Assembly (NCBI GenBank): GCA_963662175.1
Contig: OY759214.1
Coordinates: forward strand, 75,590,037-75,654,036
Source: Aradus depressus
Lineage: Eukaryota > Arthropoda > Insecta > Hemiptera > Aradidae
Direction of reading: 5' to 3'
Length of the DNA stretch: 64,000 nucleotides
Of this stretch, positions 37,720 to 49,145 are shown in pieces. The position numbers and the translations under genes were made by a program. Positions within the stretch are counted from its first letter, which is position 1. Each line of letters starts with the position of its first letter. The notes below the pieces were generated by a model that made no database searches, had not been told where the DNA came from, and was given only the letters and a program-made list of their open reading frames with translations.

Positions 37720-39244
37720 TGAAAGGTTTTATAAGTTTTAAATGAGGTTACTTTAGTTATATATTACTTTGAGTATATAAATGAATTGAATTTAATTTCC
37801 ACACAAGGGATATGCCATAATGAAAGGTTTTTTATTAAATATATATTTACTTGTTGCCTTTCACAATAAATTAAAAAAAATGAATAAAATTTTGAATAAT
37901 AAAAAAAAATTTAAGTTAATTAACTCTATAATTTTAAAAATAAAACAATCTACCATATGGTTGAGTGAAGCTCTTAAAAAAATGAAAAACATATGTTATA
38001 AATAACTCTGTAAAATTTTCAAACTACGTTACTTGCACCAATCCAAAAATCCAAAAGTCTCCCGGTGTGATTCTGAAAATTAAGATTATTAAATATTGTG
38101 TCCCGATAACGATTGGCGCTTATCTCAAAGGTGTTGATTCGCAAGGCCTATGAGTTTTGAAATGTGAATTTCATTGAGAGAGATTTTGGGGAATTAAAAA
38201 GAGATTAAAACATGGTTATGAATTTACAAATATTGGAAAAATTTATTTATAATTTGCTGATCAGCCATTTAAAAAAAAAAATATAAAGGTTACTCACGTT
38301 CATGACGCCATTGAACTAAATTAAAAATTAACATTATTTACATACAAATATTAAACAAAAAAATTTACATCCTCCATCAGTTCGCCTCTTTTCAATGTTA
38401 CTTTACATTCTATTCCACTTTCCACCACTTTTTCAAGAGTTATAACTTTTAAATTAGACACCTCGGAACACAGGTTTGTCCTATACAAAGACTGGAGGAC
38501 AACTGCCTTACACCTTCGAAATGGTAGCTTGATATTGTCTTTCCGTCGCTGTTTTGTTTTCTTGAACTTGATAATTTTCAACTTTACAAAGTTTTTTTGC
38601 GTCTTCTTCCTTCGTTTCTTTTTCTTCTTTCTTATTAAATATTCTTTTAATTTTCTGCGGTTTTGATTTTCAATTGGACTCCTACTTTTTTCAAAAACAG
38701 TATTCAAACTTCGGTGAAATACACTTTCGGATCATTCTACAGCCTTGGATTGGATCCGTCCTCTATGATTGGATCATTTTTGGAACAGGCTTCCTTTTCA
38801 AAATTTTGAGCTGGCTTTTCTTTCTGATGTGGGCAGTTTTTCTCTTCTTTTTCTTCTTTAATCTTTTCTTAATAATTAACTGTCTTGTTCTAAAAATTTT
38901 CAAAGCCTTCTACCGACGAGTTTTTTAACTATTTTTTTTTTAATTTTGCTCATAATTTCCTGAAATTTTCTTCATTCCTTCTTCTTTTAGCTGTTTCATT
39001 TTGCTCCTGGATGTGGAATTAATTTTTCCTGTAAATTTAGTTTCTTTTTGAAGTTGATTGGTTTCTTAATTGATGTCCAAAATGTTCGTTGATAATTGTA
39101 AGGTTAGGCCTAAAGCCACTTTTTATTTACTTTTACTATATTTTATTTCTTTTTAAACTTGTTTTGTTCTTCAGAATTCGGTTTGATAAAAAAAATATAT
39201 CGTGGCTAATAACAAGCCTTGGCAACGGGCTTGTTTATATTACA
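37720..39244 (-). repeat. 3' LTR (1525 bp)
   Basis: Left copy, the 3' LTR in element orientation. Short open frames on both strands here recur identically in the other LTR and are not genes. About 100 bp inside its end lies ACACAAGGGATATGCCATAA followed by TGAAAGG, a near copy of the primer-site/LTR junction. Confidence 0.92.
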
Positions 39245-41715
39245 TTGCCTTCTCCTATTTTTTCTGGAACGAAAATTGTGTTTCTAGAATCACAATTTTT
39301 GTTCCAAAGGTTCCCTCTTCATCTGTTTTATCCTGGTCCTTTTTCTGCCTTCATCCACTCCTGTCGTCCTCCAATTGGTCGTCGTGAACCGGCACTTTTG
39401 GGTGTCTCTACGCTCACAAACCACCTCAACAAAAATTCATCTCGCACCTGTCACTTCACTTCATTCCCCACTGTCATTTACAACAAAAAAAATTTTTTTT
39501 TTTTTTTTTTTTTTACATCCACAAAAAAAATATCCTTACAACTAATTATACTGTGCTCAGTCCTTTACAATTCGGACGAGCGGAAGACAAATAAAATTGT
39601 CTTTTAAATTTCATATATAAAAAAATATTGAACATATTATTATCTAAATGCAAATTTTACTGTAATTAATATCCTTTGGACATATGTCCCAAAACAAACC
39701 AAATTTATATTTAATTATAATATTGCCGCTTCACCACTTAATATCTTTGCTTACTTTCCATCTTTCTTTCTATCTTAATCTCAAAAAAAATTTATATTCT
39801 ACTTCAAATCATAAATAAAAAAAAATAATAATTGGGTTGCTTTTCTAAATTCAGTTCCTCATTCCTCATCATCATTTTCTAAATATTTCTTCACATATCT
39901 TTGGTTCAAATAAAATTCAACTTCCTTAGTCAACTTCTCAAGTTACAAAATTCCCCCCTACAAAGTATAAATATTCCTTATCCCATTATTTCGACGTTAC
40001 CTAGGCCTTCGCCCATTCCCTAACTCCTCCTATAGCTCAAAAAAAAAAACTTCAACTTCCTAATCTCAAAAAAAATCCCTAATAACTTCTTATATCATCG
40101 TAGATTATTATTCTCATATATCGTCGCAGAAAATGTGGATCCTCCCTTCCTTGGGTAGGCTATCTCACAAAAAATAAATATCTAGCTATCTATTCTCTAA
40201 TAGCTCTAACTTCCTCAATAACTTCCTCAAAATCTAAGTTTTCAGTAACGTCTTGTAAGTCTCAAAGAAAAAATTATCCCCATGTATTCTTATTATTTTA
40301 TTATTAATTATATTACATCCCCTTTTATCTCAAACAAACATATCTAGATGAAACTATTTATAAAATTCTTAATTCTTCCCGCGAATAATCATCATCTTTT
40401 CATTCTCTACCCTTAAAAAAAATCGTCGACTCCGTATATATTAACTTGCCATCATATCCACCTATCTTTCTTTTCCTACGGTCTTACATTTTTCATTAAA
40501 TCCAAATCAATTGTTACATATTTAGTTCAAAACACAAAAAAAAATTTTATAATATAATTATTTTAAAGTAAACAAATTCCTACATACTATCGCGATCATC
40601 CACTCTTAATCCTTTTATACTAGCATACATTCCTCTAAACCTAAATTAACACATCTACACTATATACAAATAAAATCATAAAAAAATGCAAAATAATATA
40701 AAATCCCCTCCTGTGTATTGTGTAAGTTGAGTAATGTAAAGTGATTTCGTTTCTTAATGTTGTGTTGTCCGTACGGTGTAACATAAATGTATCAAATAAA
40801 TCATAAATCCCCGAAATAATGTATGTTTTATGTGTATTAGCTTTGTCTAAATGTTTCTGAGATGGCTAGGTTCGATTCCCATAGGATCAGCTAAAAATCC
40901 TTCTCTGGCCCCCAGTTGGACCGTTCCTTCCAGATACTGACCCCCAATGCCAAAGAGAGGAGGCAATCTGCACTCCCTCTCTCCGACACCAAGCGACAGC
41001 TCTGTCGGGAACCAGTCCTGTGACTCGACATACAGGAAGCGCGTCAAGCTTCGGAGAGACCGGGCTCGTTCTCTGTCTACTGTTTCTAGGCTGGGCAAGT
41101 GCAGACGCCAAATACTGCAAGAGATCTAATTGTCTCCGCTTGCTTATTGCAGGGGATCAATTAGTCTCCGCTTGCTTATTTACTACAAACAAAAAACTAA
41201 TCTACTTCATTTATTCCATCTTGCATTCTCGATTAATTACTAATAATCTAAATAAAGAAAAATCTACTAAAAAAAAATCCTATATATACGTTTAATTACA
41301 TGAAAATCGGATATCCCTATCCAAAAGTACGGTTACCGGTCACTAAATGAACGGTTCACTTTACGAACCAGGTCGATCACCTTCTGTACTAGTTCGGTCT
41401 CGTTCATCATAAACTAACTAGTTCGGTCATGTTTATAACCTCTCCATGGGATGTTACCTTCTCTCTACCCCTTTGTTTACAAACACCATTTCGAAATAAA
41501 ATTAACATCATGATTACGTTCTATTAACCTAATACAAGCCCTTACCTTAACATATTATAAATTTAACAACAACACAAGTATGTATCTCAAATAAACTTCA
41601 TTCATACAATATATATTTATTTATTTATCTATTGCAAATATCATTTATCCGTAGTTTTCTGTCTAAAGTTTTGCTCAGTTCGTCTGTCTGTTATTGTCTA
41701 TAACTCATTCGAGTT
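39245..41715. other. LTR element interior, non-coding
   Basis: Next to the LTR the minus strand reads AATAGGAGAAGGCAA, a possible polypurine tract. The rest is AT-rich except a GC-rich island at 40860-41170 whose minus strand has GCAAGCGGAGAC twice. No pol domain is recognisable. Confidence 0.6.
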
Positions 41716-42591
41716 TCAAAAATAGTTACTTACTGTAAGTTCGGCTGATGCAATTAAATAATTACAGAGCCTTAGAGGAGCCCCTGCTTTCTTCTTAATG
41801 CCGCGCCTTATTATGTCTTCAAATATCTTCCTCCTTACACTAAATAAAATTTTGCGTAGTCTGTCTGTCAGTATTGCGTCATTTCTCTCATTTCCCCTTA
41901 TTTCATAAATTTTTACTTCAGTTTTTCTGTATTGTATTCTAAAAATGTCTTCCACCTGGTAACTAGTCTTATGTAAATTCTTTCTTAAATAATTTTTCCA
42001 TTCATGCACAACAGTCATACTATCATATTTTCTTAATTCTACCTTAGTTTGCACTAACTGATAATTCATTATAATTTCTCCCTTGGAAAGAAATTTTCTT
42101 ACTGATTTTACTCTACTTTGGAAATTCTTTTTAACTGTTAAATCTGTCCTTTCACTTTCTAAGCTATTTCTAGAACTAATTTCCGAGACTATTTTGACTT
42201 CCTCTACTAAATTTTCTAAGTTTGTTTCTTTTTCTACTTCTACAGTTTGAACCTTTCTCTCTTTGCTCTTATCTTCAATATTTTCTACATTTTTTTGATC
42301 TTCTATATTCTCTATACTATTATCACATCTTTCGTTTACATTCAGATTCCTTTCGGAATTGCCTATGCTCCTACTTGAATTTTCCCTCACATTTTCTATG
42401 TCTTTTCTACTTTCGTTAATCATCCTACTTAATATTTGATTCTGTTCGTCAATCTTACTACTTAAATTTGTCTCTAAATTTGTCATGTTTGTTTTCTGTT
42501 CGTCCATCTTGCTACTTAAATTTGCTAACTGCTGGGTCATTAATTCTATGAATCTATCCATCTTGTCTGATTGCTCTTTAGTGAGCTTCAT
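41716..42591 (-). CDS. Gag-like coiled-coil protein of the LTR element
   Basis: 291 residues from ATG 42591 (an upstream TTG-initiated extension is unlikely). It begins MKLTKEQSDKMDRFIELM and continues with repeated LSSKMDEQ / LSSKIDEQ heptads forming a coiled coil to ~residue 70, then an acidic, Asn-rich linker. A basic C-terminal half follows (RSVRKFLSKGEI, WKNYLRKNLHK), ending near IASAELTVSNYF. This layout is common in insect Ty3/gypsy gag N-termini. No zinc knuckle or protease motif is present, so it is partial or specialised. It lies just downstream of the 5' LTR and primer site. Confidence 0.6.
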   Translation of the reverse strand: MKLTKEQSDKMDRFIELMTQQLANLSSKMDEQKTNMTNLETNLSSKIDEQNQILSRMINESRKDIENVRENSSRSIGNSERNLNVNERCDNSIENIEDQKNVENIEDKSKERKVQTVEVEKETNLENLVEEVKIVSEISSRNSLESERTDLTVKKNFQSRVKSVRKFLSKGEIIMNYQLVQTKVELRKYDSMTVVHEWKNYLRKNLHKTSYQVEDIFRIQYRKTEVKIYEIRGNERNDAILTDRLRKILFSVRRKIFEDIIRRGIKKKAGAPLRLCNYLIASAELTVSNYF

Positions 42592-42879
42592 CTTAAATAA
42601 TAACTTTAATATCTCGAATTCAAACAAAAAAAAATTATCAATATGACTGTAAAAAAAATGTTGGTTCAATATTTTTATATGTATATAAACAAAAATTCAT
42701 GTAGTATATTCCCCTCTCTCCAAACGGAACTCAAATCTCCTCATGGCCTTGTTTTTCTTGATTTTAAATAAATGCATCTTTTAGGCATATTTACTCTTTA
42801 TTAAAAAAAATATTTCGGTGACTCTATGCGAGTTATTTATTGGTCAAAGAATGCAAAAATAAAAAAAACAAGAAATTAT

Positions 42880-42897
42880 CCTCACAAGGAGATGCCA
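42880..42897 (-). promoter_or_regulatory. Putative primer-binding site
   Basis: TGGCATCTCCTTGTGAGG lies 3 bp inside the 5' LTR on the minus strand. It begins TGG as tRNA-primed sites do. I cannot match it to a particular tRNA. Confidence 0.5.
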
Positions 42898-42900
42898 TAA

Positions 42901-44430
42901 TGAAAGGTTTTATAAGTTTTAAATGAGGTTACTTTAGTTATATATTACTTTGAGTATATAAATGAATTGAATTTAATTTCCACACAAGGGATATGCCATA
43001 ATGAAAGGTTTTTTATTAAATATATATTTACTTGTTGCCTTTCACAATAAATTAAAAAAAATGAATAAAATTTTGAATAATAAAAAAAAATTTAAGTTAA
43101 TTAACTCTATAATTTTAAAAATAAAACAATCTACCATATGGTTGAGTGAAGCTCTTAAAAAAATGAAAAACATATGTTATAAATAACTCTGTAAAATTTT
43201 CAAACTACGTTACTTGCACCAATCCAAAAATCCAAAAGTCTCCCGGTGTGATTCTGAAAATTAAGATTATTAAATATTGTGTCCCGATAACGATTGGCGC
43301 TTATCTCAAAGGTGTTGATTCGCAAGGCCTATGAGTTTTGAAATGTGAATTTCATTGAGAGAGATTTTGGGGAATTAAAAAGAGATTAAAACATGGTTAT
43401 GAATTTACAAATATTGGAAAAATTTATTTATAATTTGCTGATCAGCCATTTAAAAAAAAAAATATAAAGGTTACTCACGTTCATGACGCCATTGAACTAA
43501 ATTAAAAATTAACATTATTTACATACAAATATTAAACAAAAAAATTTACATCCTCCATCAGTTCGCCTCTTTTCAATGTTACTTTACATTCTATTCCACT
43601 TTCCACCACTTTTTCAAGAGTTATAACTTTTAAATTAGACACCTCGGAACACAGGTTTGTCCTATACAAAGACTGGAGGACAACTGCCTTACACCTTCGA
43701 AATGGTAGCTTGATATTGTCTTTCCGTCGCTGTTTTGTTTTCTTGAACTTGATAATTTTCAACTTTACAAAGTTTTTTTGCGTCTTCTTCCTTCGTTTCT
43801 TTTTCTTCTTTCTTATTAAATATTCTTTTAATTTTCTGCGGTTTTGATTTTCAATTGGACTCCTACTTTTTTCAAAAACAGTATTCAAACTTCGGTGAAA
43901 TACACTTTCGGATCATTCTACAGCCTTGGATTGGATCCGTCCTCTATGATTGGATCATTTTTGGAACAGGCTTCCTTTTCAAAATTTTGAGCTGGCTTTT
44001 CTTTCTGATGTGGGCAGTTTTTCTCTTCTTTTTCTTCTTTAATCTTTTCTTAATAATTAACTGTCTTGTTCTAAAAATTTTCAAAGCCTTCTACCGACGA
44101 GTTTTTTAACTATTGATCTTTTTTTTTAATTTTGCTCATAATTTCCTGAAATTTTCTTCATTCCTTCTTCTTTTAGCTGTTTCATTTTGCTCCTGGATGT
44201 GGAATTAATTTTTCCTGTAAATTTAGTTTCTTTTTGAAGTTGATTGGTTTCTTAATTGATGTCCAAAATGTTCGTTGATAATTGTAAGGTTAGGCCTAAA
44301 GCCACTTTTTATTTACTTTTACTATATTTTATTTCTTTTTAAACTTGTTTTGTTCTTCAGAATTCGGTTTGATAAAAAAAATATATCGTGGCTAATAACA
44401 AGCCTTGGCAACGGGCTTGTTTATATTACA
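42901..44430 (-). repeat. 5' LTR (1530 bp)
   Basis: Right copy. Offset from the left copy is 5181 bp throughout, becoming 5186 after a 5-bp insertion near 44118. Confidence 0.92.
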
Positions 44431-44592
44431 GTACAATGGAGGTACTCGTTAAAGATCCCTATTCTAGGTAATTAAACCTGAGTAGGCAAAATTTAGGAAT
44501 CCCACTGTAGAGTCGCGCTCATGTACACCAGAACGCTCTAGTAGTAGGCGATATGACCTCGTAGTCGAAGCCCGGGCATGAGACACAATAAC
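44431..44592 (+). repeat. SINE copy 10, right part
   Basis: Resumes with GGTACTCGTTAAAGATCCCT and ends GCCCGGGCATGAGACACAAT, completing the copy begun at 37618. Confidence 0.88.
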
Positions 44593-44689
44593 TATCTATA
44601 ATATATATCGCTCTTTCAGCAATACCCTTCCTCCAATGAAAAATTATTGTTTCCAAAAATGTAAAAACAAGTGTCTGTGTGTGTGTGTC

Positions 44690-45020
44690 TCGGTGAACAC
44701 GATGCCCATAGAATGAATGTATCGACACAAAATTTTGTATGTGTACCCAGAACCCAAAAAGTCCTTATTGGTAAGTGGTCCGACCTCTTTTTTCAGCCAA
44801 ATCGGCTAAAGGAAAGGAGGAGGCTTTACACAAAAACTGTAATAACTGTCGTTGTAATGAATTTATCGACACAAAAATCAATCAAAAAGTCTAACCTCCT
44901 TAAGAACGACATCTATTAATTTTCCGCAAAATAAGCCGAAGAGAAGGGGGTATCTGTGGAGGGGGAACGCCCCAAAATCCATAATAACTGCTTATTTAAT
45001 GAATGTACACAGAATTTCAG
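44690..45020. repeat. Repeat family A copy, diverged
   Basis: Two to three units with GAATGTATCGACACAAAATT, CAGCCAAATCGGCTAAAGG and ACTGTCGTTGTAATG. Confidence 0.6.
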
Positions 45021-45059
45021 ACCCTATTGCTAGATAATATATATTGATTAAATAAGTTA

Positions 45060-46493
45060 AAATTTATGTCTAATTGAATAATAATATTTAATGAATTTAA
45101 TTTTCCTCACAAGGGATTGGCATATTGCTAAGTAATAGTTTATGAGTAAGTTAAAATGTCCCCACAAGAAGGGTGCCATATTGCTATACTTATTGTTAAT
45201 TGACTTTAATTGAATGATAAAAAAATTGGATTTCATTTGATTTCTGATTTTCGAAGATCTAAAAAATTTATATATCATAACTAACTCGGTATATTCTTGG
45301 AATTTACGTTAATAGTACCAATAAAATCAAAATTGTTTCCCGGTATGATTCTAAAAAAAATATTAATTATAGCTATTGTGTCCCGAACAATTGGTACTTA
45401 CCTCCAGAGGTGTAGATTCGCAAGGCCTATGAGTTTCGAAATTTGAATTTCATTTAGAGAGAGATGGGGAATTTAAAAAGAAATCAAAACATATTTATAA
45501 ATAAACTGGCTTTACTAAAAAAAAATTTATGAATTTGAAAAATTGAAGTGGCCATATTGAAAAATTATATACAAAAATGGATACTACCTTGTGACGTCAC
45601 ACTTGAAACATATATACAATAAATTTTACTTTTTAACATAAAAATTGGAGTCCACACTCTCTCCACATCCCTTCAATCCTTTACCGGTCACTTTTACTCA
45701 CTTTCAATCGTTTACTCACTACTTTTCACACATTTTCAACAAAAAAAAGAGACTAGTCCCACATAGGTTGTGCCTTGTTGAGAGGCGAACATCGACTGAC
45801 GTATGCCGTGCAAGGCATTCTGGATCTCCCAACTCGAGTGTCTTTTGGCTTCCGTCTTTTATTTGGTTCCTAAATATTAAAATTTTCCGACGTTATCTTC
45901 CCTCTCTTCCTTTTCTTCTGTCTTCTTAATTATTATTTTAATTTCCTGCAGCTCTGTTTATTAATTTTGTCTCCTTCCTTTCTCAAAAATAGCATTCAAT
46001 CTTGGTGATATACACTTTCGGATCATTCTACGGCCTTGGATTGGATCCGTCCTCTATAATTGGATCAGGCTTCCTTTTCCAAATTTTTGAGCTGGCTTTT
46101 CCATTTGATGTGGGCAGTTTTTCTCTTCTTTTCCTTTTTCAATCTCTTCTTAATAATTGACTGTCTTTTTCTAAAAATTTTCAAAACCTTCTACCGACCA
46201 GTTTTTTAGCTATTGATTTTTGCTTATATCTACTCCAATTCTTCTTCCTTTTTTTCTTTTAACTGCTTTCTTTCTTCCTGGGTGTGGAATTAATCTTTTC
46301 TGTAAATTTAGTTTCTTTTTTTGAAGTTGGTTGGTTTCTTGATTGATGTTTAAAATGTTTGTTGATAACTGTAAGGTTAGGCCTGAAGCCACCTTTTCTT
46401 ACTTTTATTTCTTTTCTTCTGGCAAATTGGTTCAAAAAAAAATGTATTATCTTAGACATCAGTTGTCCTGACAACGGGTTTGTTTACATTACA
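45060..46493 (-). repeat. Solo LTR related to the 37.7-44.4 kb element
   Basis: Diverged but collinear with the 1.5-kb LTR. Shared blocks include ATTGTGTCCCG, GATTCGCAAGGCCTATGAGT, TACACTTTCGGATCATTCTA and ACAACGGG(C/T)TTGTTTA. On the minus strand it begins TGTAATGTAAACAAACCC. No interior sequence or partner LTR is visible. The left end is uncertain. Confidence 0.8.
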
Positions 46494-46495
46494 CT

Positions 46496-46600
46496 ATATA
46501 AGTCAACTATTGATTTTTAGCCCAAACGGACAATTGGTTTTGAAGGGAGATCGAAAACTTAATTGGTGCTGGGGAAGTACATTACCGGTGATTTATCGAC
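46496..46600. repeat. Repeat family A end
   Basis: AAGTCAACTATTGATTTTTA, CCCAAACGGACAATTGG and GCTGGGGAAGTACATTACC: a well-preserved terminal block. Confidence 0.65.
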
Positions 46601-47465
46601 GACTTTTTTGTAATTATTCCAGTCTACGGACATCCAATGGTTGTGAAGTGATATTTTCAACTTATAACTCGGACGTCGTTCAACTTACATTCTTAATGAT
46701 TTCAGCATAGGCTAAAATTTAATCAGTGTGTGGCTCTACAACTTCATCCAACAGAACTGGAAGACGTATACCACCAGTTAATATCCTGTCTGATATACTC
46801 TCCCCATTAGAAGCCACTTCATGCCACAGAGGGTTAACATAGATCCAACTTTCGTACATTACTTCTGGCCCGTAATAAGAATGAGATCTCCAATATTTTC
46901 CATTATTTAATCAGACTTTTGAAACTTAAAGTGTTAATTGTTAATGCATTATATATTTCAATTTCACTTTTATATTTATTTTCAACATGTACATCACCAT
47001 ATTTACTCTTTTTGTCATAGTATTATCATATTAATTTTGTATATACTTATTTTATTTATAAATTTGGTTTCTCTTAATCAGTATAGTTAGGTACTTCATT
47101 TTCCCTATTTAAGTTCACATTAATTTCAATTATATATTTTTCACTTTATTCTCATTTTTAGCTTTATACCTATTTAACAAAATGAATGTATTGTTTATTT
47201 TATTTAGTTACATTTAGTTATAGTCTTCTGCAAAAGTTCCTTTATGTAGTACCTATGTGAATGTTAATATTGTAAAGGTAATGATCACTGATTCAATTGT
47301 ATAAGGGTGATACCTTTAAACAATAAATACAATTATTTATTTATTTAGTCTATAAAATGGACAGACATCGGATTAATCTTCATAAAATTTCTGTGATATG
47401 GATAATTTTTTGTGTAATAATAGACATGATAAGAGCTATAACATGAACAAGTATGAAGAAGGACT
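46601..47465. other. AT-rich spacer, nothing recognised
   Basis: No element or gene supported. Confidence 0.45.
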
Positions 47466-48064
47466 TAGGGCCCTTACACACCAAAGCCGAGCCGTGCCGG
47501 GCCGGGCGATGCGATGCGAAGCCGAGCCGAGCGGAATCTGCCTGCGTTCGCACCGAAGCCGATTTGCTCTCAGTAGGTTTTCTAGCCTTGTAGTGAGAGG
47601 TGCTTCTTTCCTATTCAGTCTCAGTTGAAACGTGGTGCAAAATGATGTCATCAACTTTGATGATGATGATGTTATTGGATAGTTCATCACTTGATGATGA
47701 ATGTGTGGCAGAAAGAAGGTGATTCTTTCTTGAATCGAACTAATTAATATTTCTATGTCAACACTCATTATAATATTAAAAAATTTAAAAAACAAAACCA
47801 CTTGAAACAATAAAAAAACAATATATTGCGCAATATGATGTAACTCACTGGGCTGAAACACCGAACTAGACTGAATGACGGAAAAAAACGGCTTGGCAGA
47901 AAACGCTCGAATTGGCGGGAGGTAGTACTGCTCAAAACCGCTCGGCCCGGCCCGGCATCGGCCGGCCTTGGTTTGAATACTCCCATCTAAACCCTGCGTA
48001 TCTAGCGCTCAAGCGTTTTCCGCCCGGCGCGGCTCGGCTCGGCCCGGCTTTGGTGTGAAACCCC
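47466..48064. mobile_element. Harbinger-like MITE with GC-rich TIRs
   Basis: Left end GGGCCCTTACACACCAAAGC; right inverted end GGGGTTTCACACCAAAGC. GCC-rich subterminal repeats (GAGCCGAGCC types) occur on both sides. Flanks TTA (left) and CTA (right) suggest a 3-bp target. Non-coding; superfamily inferred from end style and target size. Confidence 0.65.
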
Positions 48065-48788
48065 ACTAAAGGAAGATGTTAACACACACATCTCAATTTC
48101 AGCCCATTTGTCACCTACATCCCTTTGCTTCTAACCCCCTCAATTACAATAAATAACAAATATTATCACATTTCCTATAAAAGTTTTGGCTGGTCTCATA
48201 CTAAATTATCGATTTCTGCAGTAGTTTCCGAATAGGATCCTAATAACAAAAACATAAACTTTATGACGTGCAATTTTGAAGAAAGTTCACATATCTACGT
48301 TTTTTTATAAAGGCACATAAAAAAATTTCAATTTGTAATTACTTCATTTCATTTTTTCTACAATATAATTCTGAGATGCCAGTAAATATTTCTAAATATT
48401 TGTCTAATCCAAAGGTATTTTTTATTTGGTTGGCGGAACAGAATATTGTGTTTATTTACACTTAACCTAAACCGCTGAATTAAAAAAATTAAAATAAATT
48501 ATATATAAAATTCTTACTACTAATACCTAAAATTATACACTATACCTACTGATGATGGCTACTTCATCTAACATTCTTCCACTCGACTATATGTGTCCAG
48601 CTCATGTCCATCACCACACTTGTGAACGGTCCTGCTTCATGTCTGTATCTAAACTGCTGTGTTGTGTCTCTAACACCTGGTGCCGGCCGGCCTTTGTTTC
48701 GACTGTCTTTTGTCCTTTTTCACTTTTAATAATAGCGAATCTTTTTAATATTTTTATATTTATAATCACTCATTAATTTACATATCTT
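48065..48788. other. AT-rich spacer, nothing recognised
   Basis: No element or gene supported. Confidence 0.45.
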
Positions 48789-48796
48789 TAACAGTT

Positions 48797-49137
48797 GAGG
48801 GCGCCGGTAGCTCAGTGGTATGCGTGCTTGACTTCTGAGCTCAAGAGAGTGGGTTCGTAGCCCGACCGAGGCCCTTAGTTTATTTTATCTGGGAGGTAAA
48901 ATAAACTTAAGCACGTCGTCCTTCGGATGAGACATTAAGCGATGGTCCCGAGCCTGTACGATGTCAGGTACTCGTTAAAGATCCCTGCCCTAGGTGAATA
49001 AAAATTTAGGGTTGGCAAAATTTAGGACTCCCACAGTAGAGTCGGACTCATGTCCACCAGAATGACGATAGAACGCTCTGGTAGTAGGCGATATGACCTC
49101 GTAGTTAAAGCCCGGGCATGAGTCATAAAACCTAACC
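48797..49137 (+). repeat. SINE copy 11, full length with target duplication
   Basis: Best reference copy. Head GAGGGCGCCGGTAGCTCAGT with an A box (TAGCTCAGTGGT) and a B box near GGGTTCGTAGCCC, body blocks, and a CCTAACCTAA-type tail. Flanked by TAACAGTT at 48789-48796 and 49138-49145. Length about 340 bp. Confidence 0.95.
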
Positions 49138-49145
49138 TAACAGTT

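Larger units (their letters stand above)
37720..44430 (-). mobile_element. LTR retrotransposon with 1.5-kb LTRs, gag-only, young
   Basis: Direct repeats 37720-39244 and 42901-44430 begin TG and end CA on the minus strand (TGTAATATAAAC..CTTTCA) and are flanked by GTAC at 37716-37719 and 44431-44434. Only a 5-bp indel near 44118 separates them in the parts compared. The 3.66-kb interior has a gag-like ORF and no protease, RT, RNase H or integrase, so it depends on another element. A 4-bp duplication fits Ty3/gypsy or related groups. Confidence 0.93.

Noticed and set aside
38351..38707. 118-codon Lys-rich ORF, repeated exactly at 43532-43888
   Set aside because: Lies within both LTRs; identical because the LTRs are. 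No evidence of translation.
40860..41130. GC-rich ORFs and a GGTTCGATTCC tRNA-like word
   Set aside because: No complete cloverleaf and no retroviral domain recognised; treated as non-coding interior of the LTR element.
47398..47986. Three ORFs rich in Arg/Ala/Gly
   Set aside because: They come from the GC-rich subterminal repeats of a MITE.
48797..48870. tRNA gene (A and B boxes)
   Set aside because: The tRNA-like heads do not fold as complete tRNAs and are always attached to SINE bodies.
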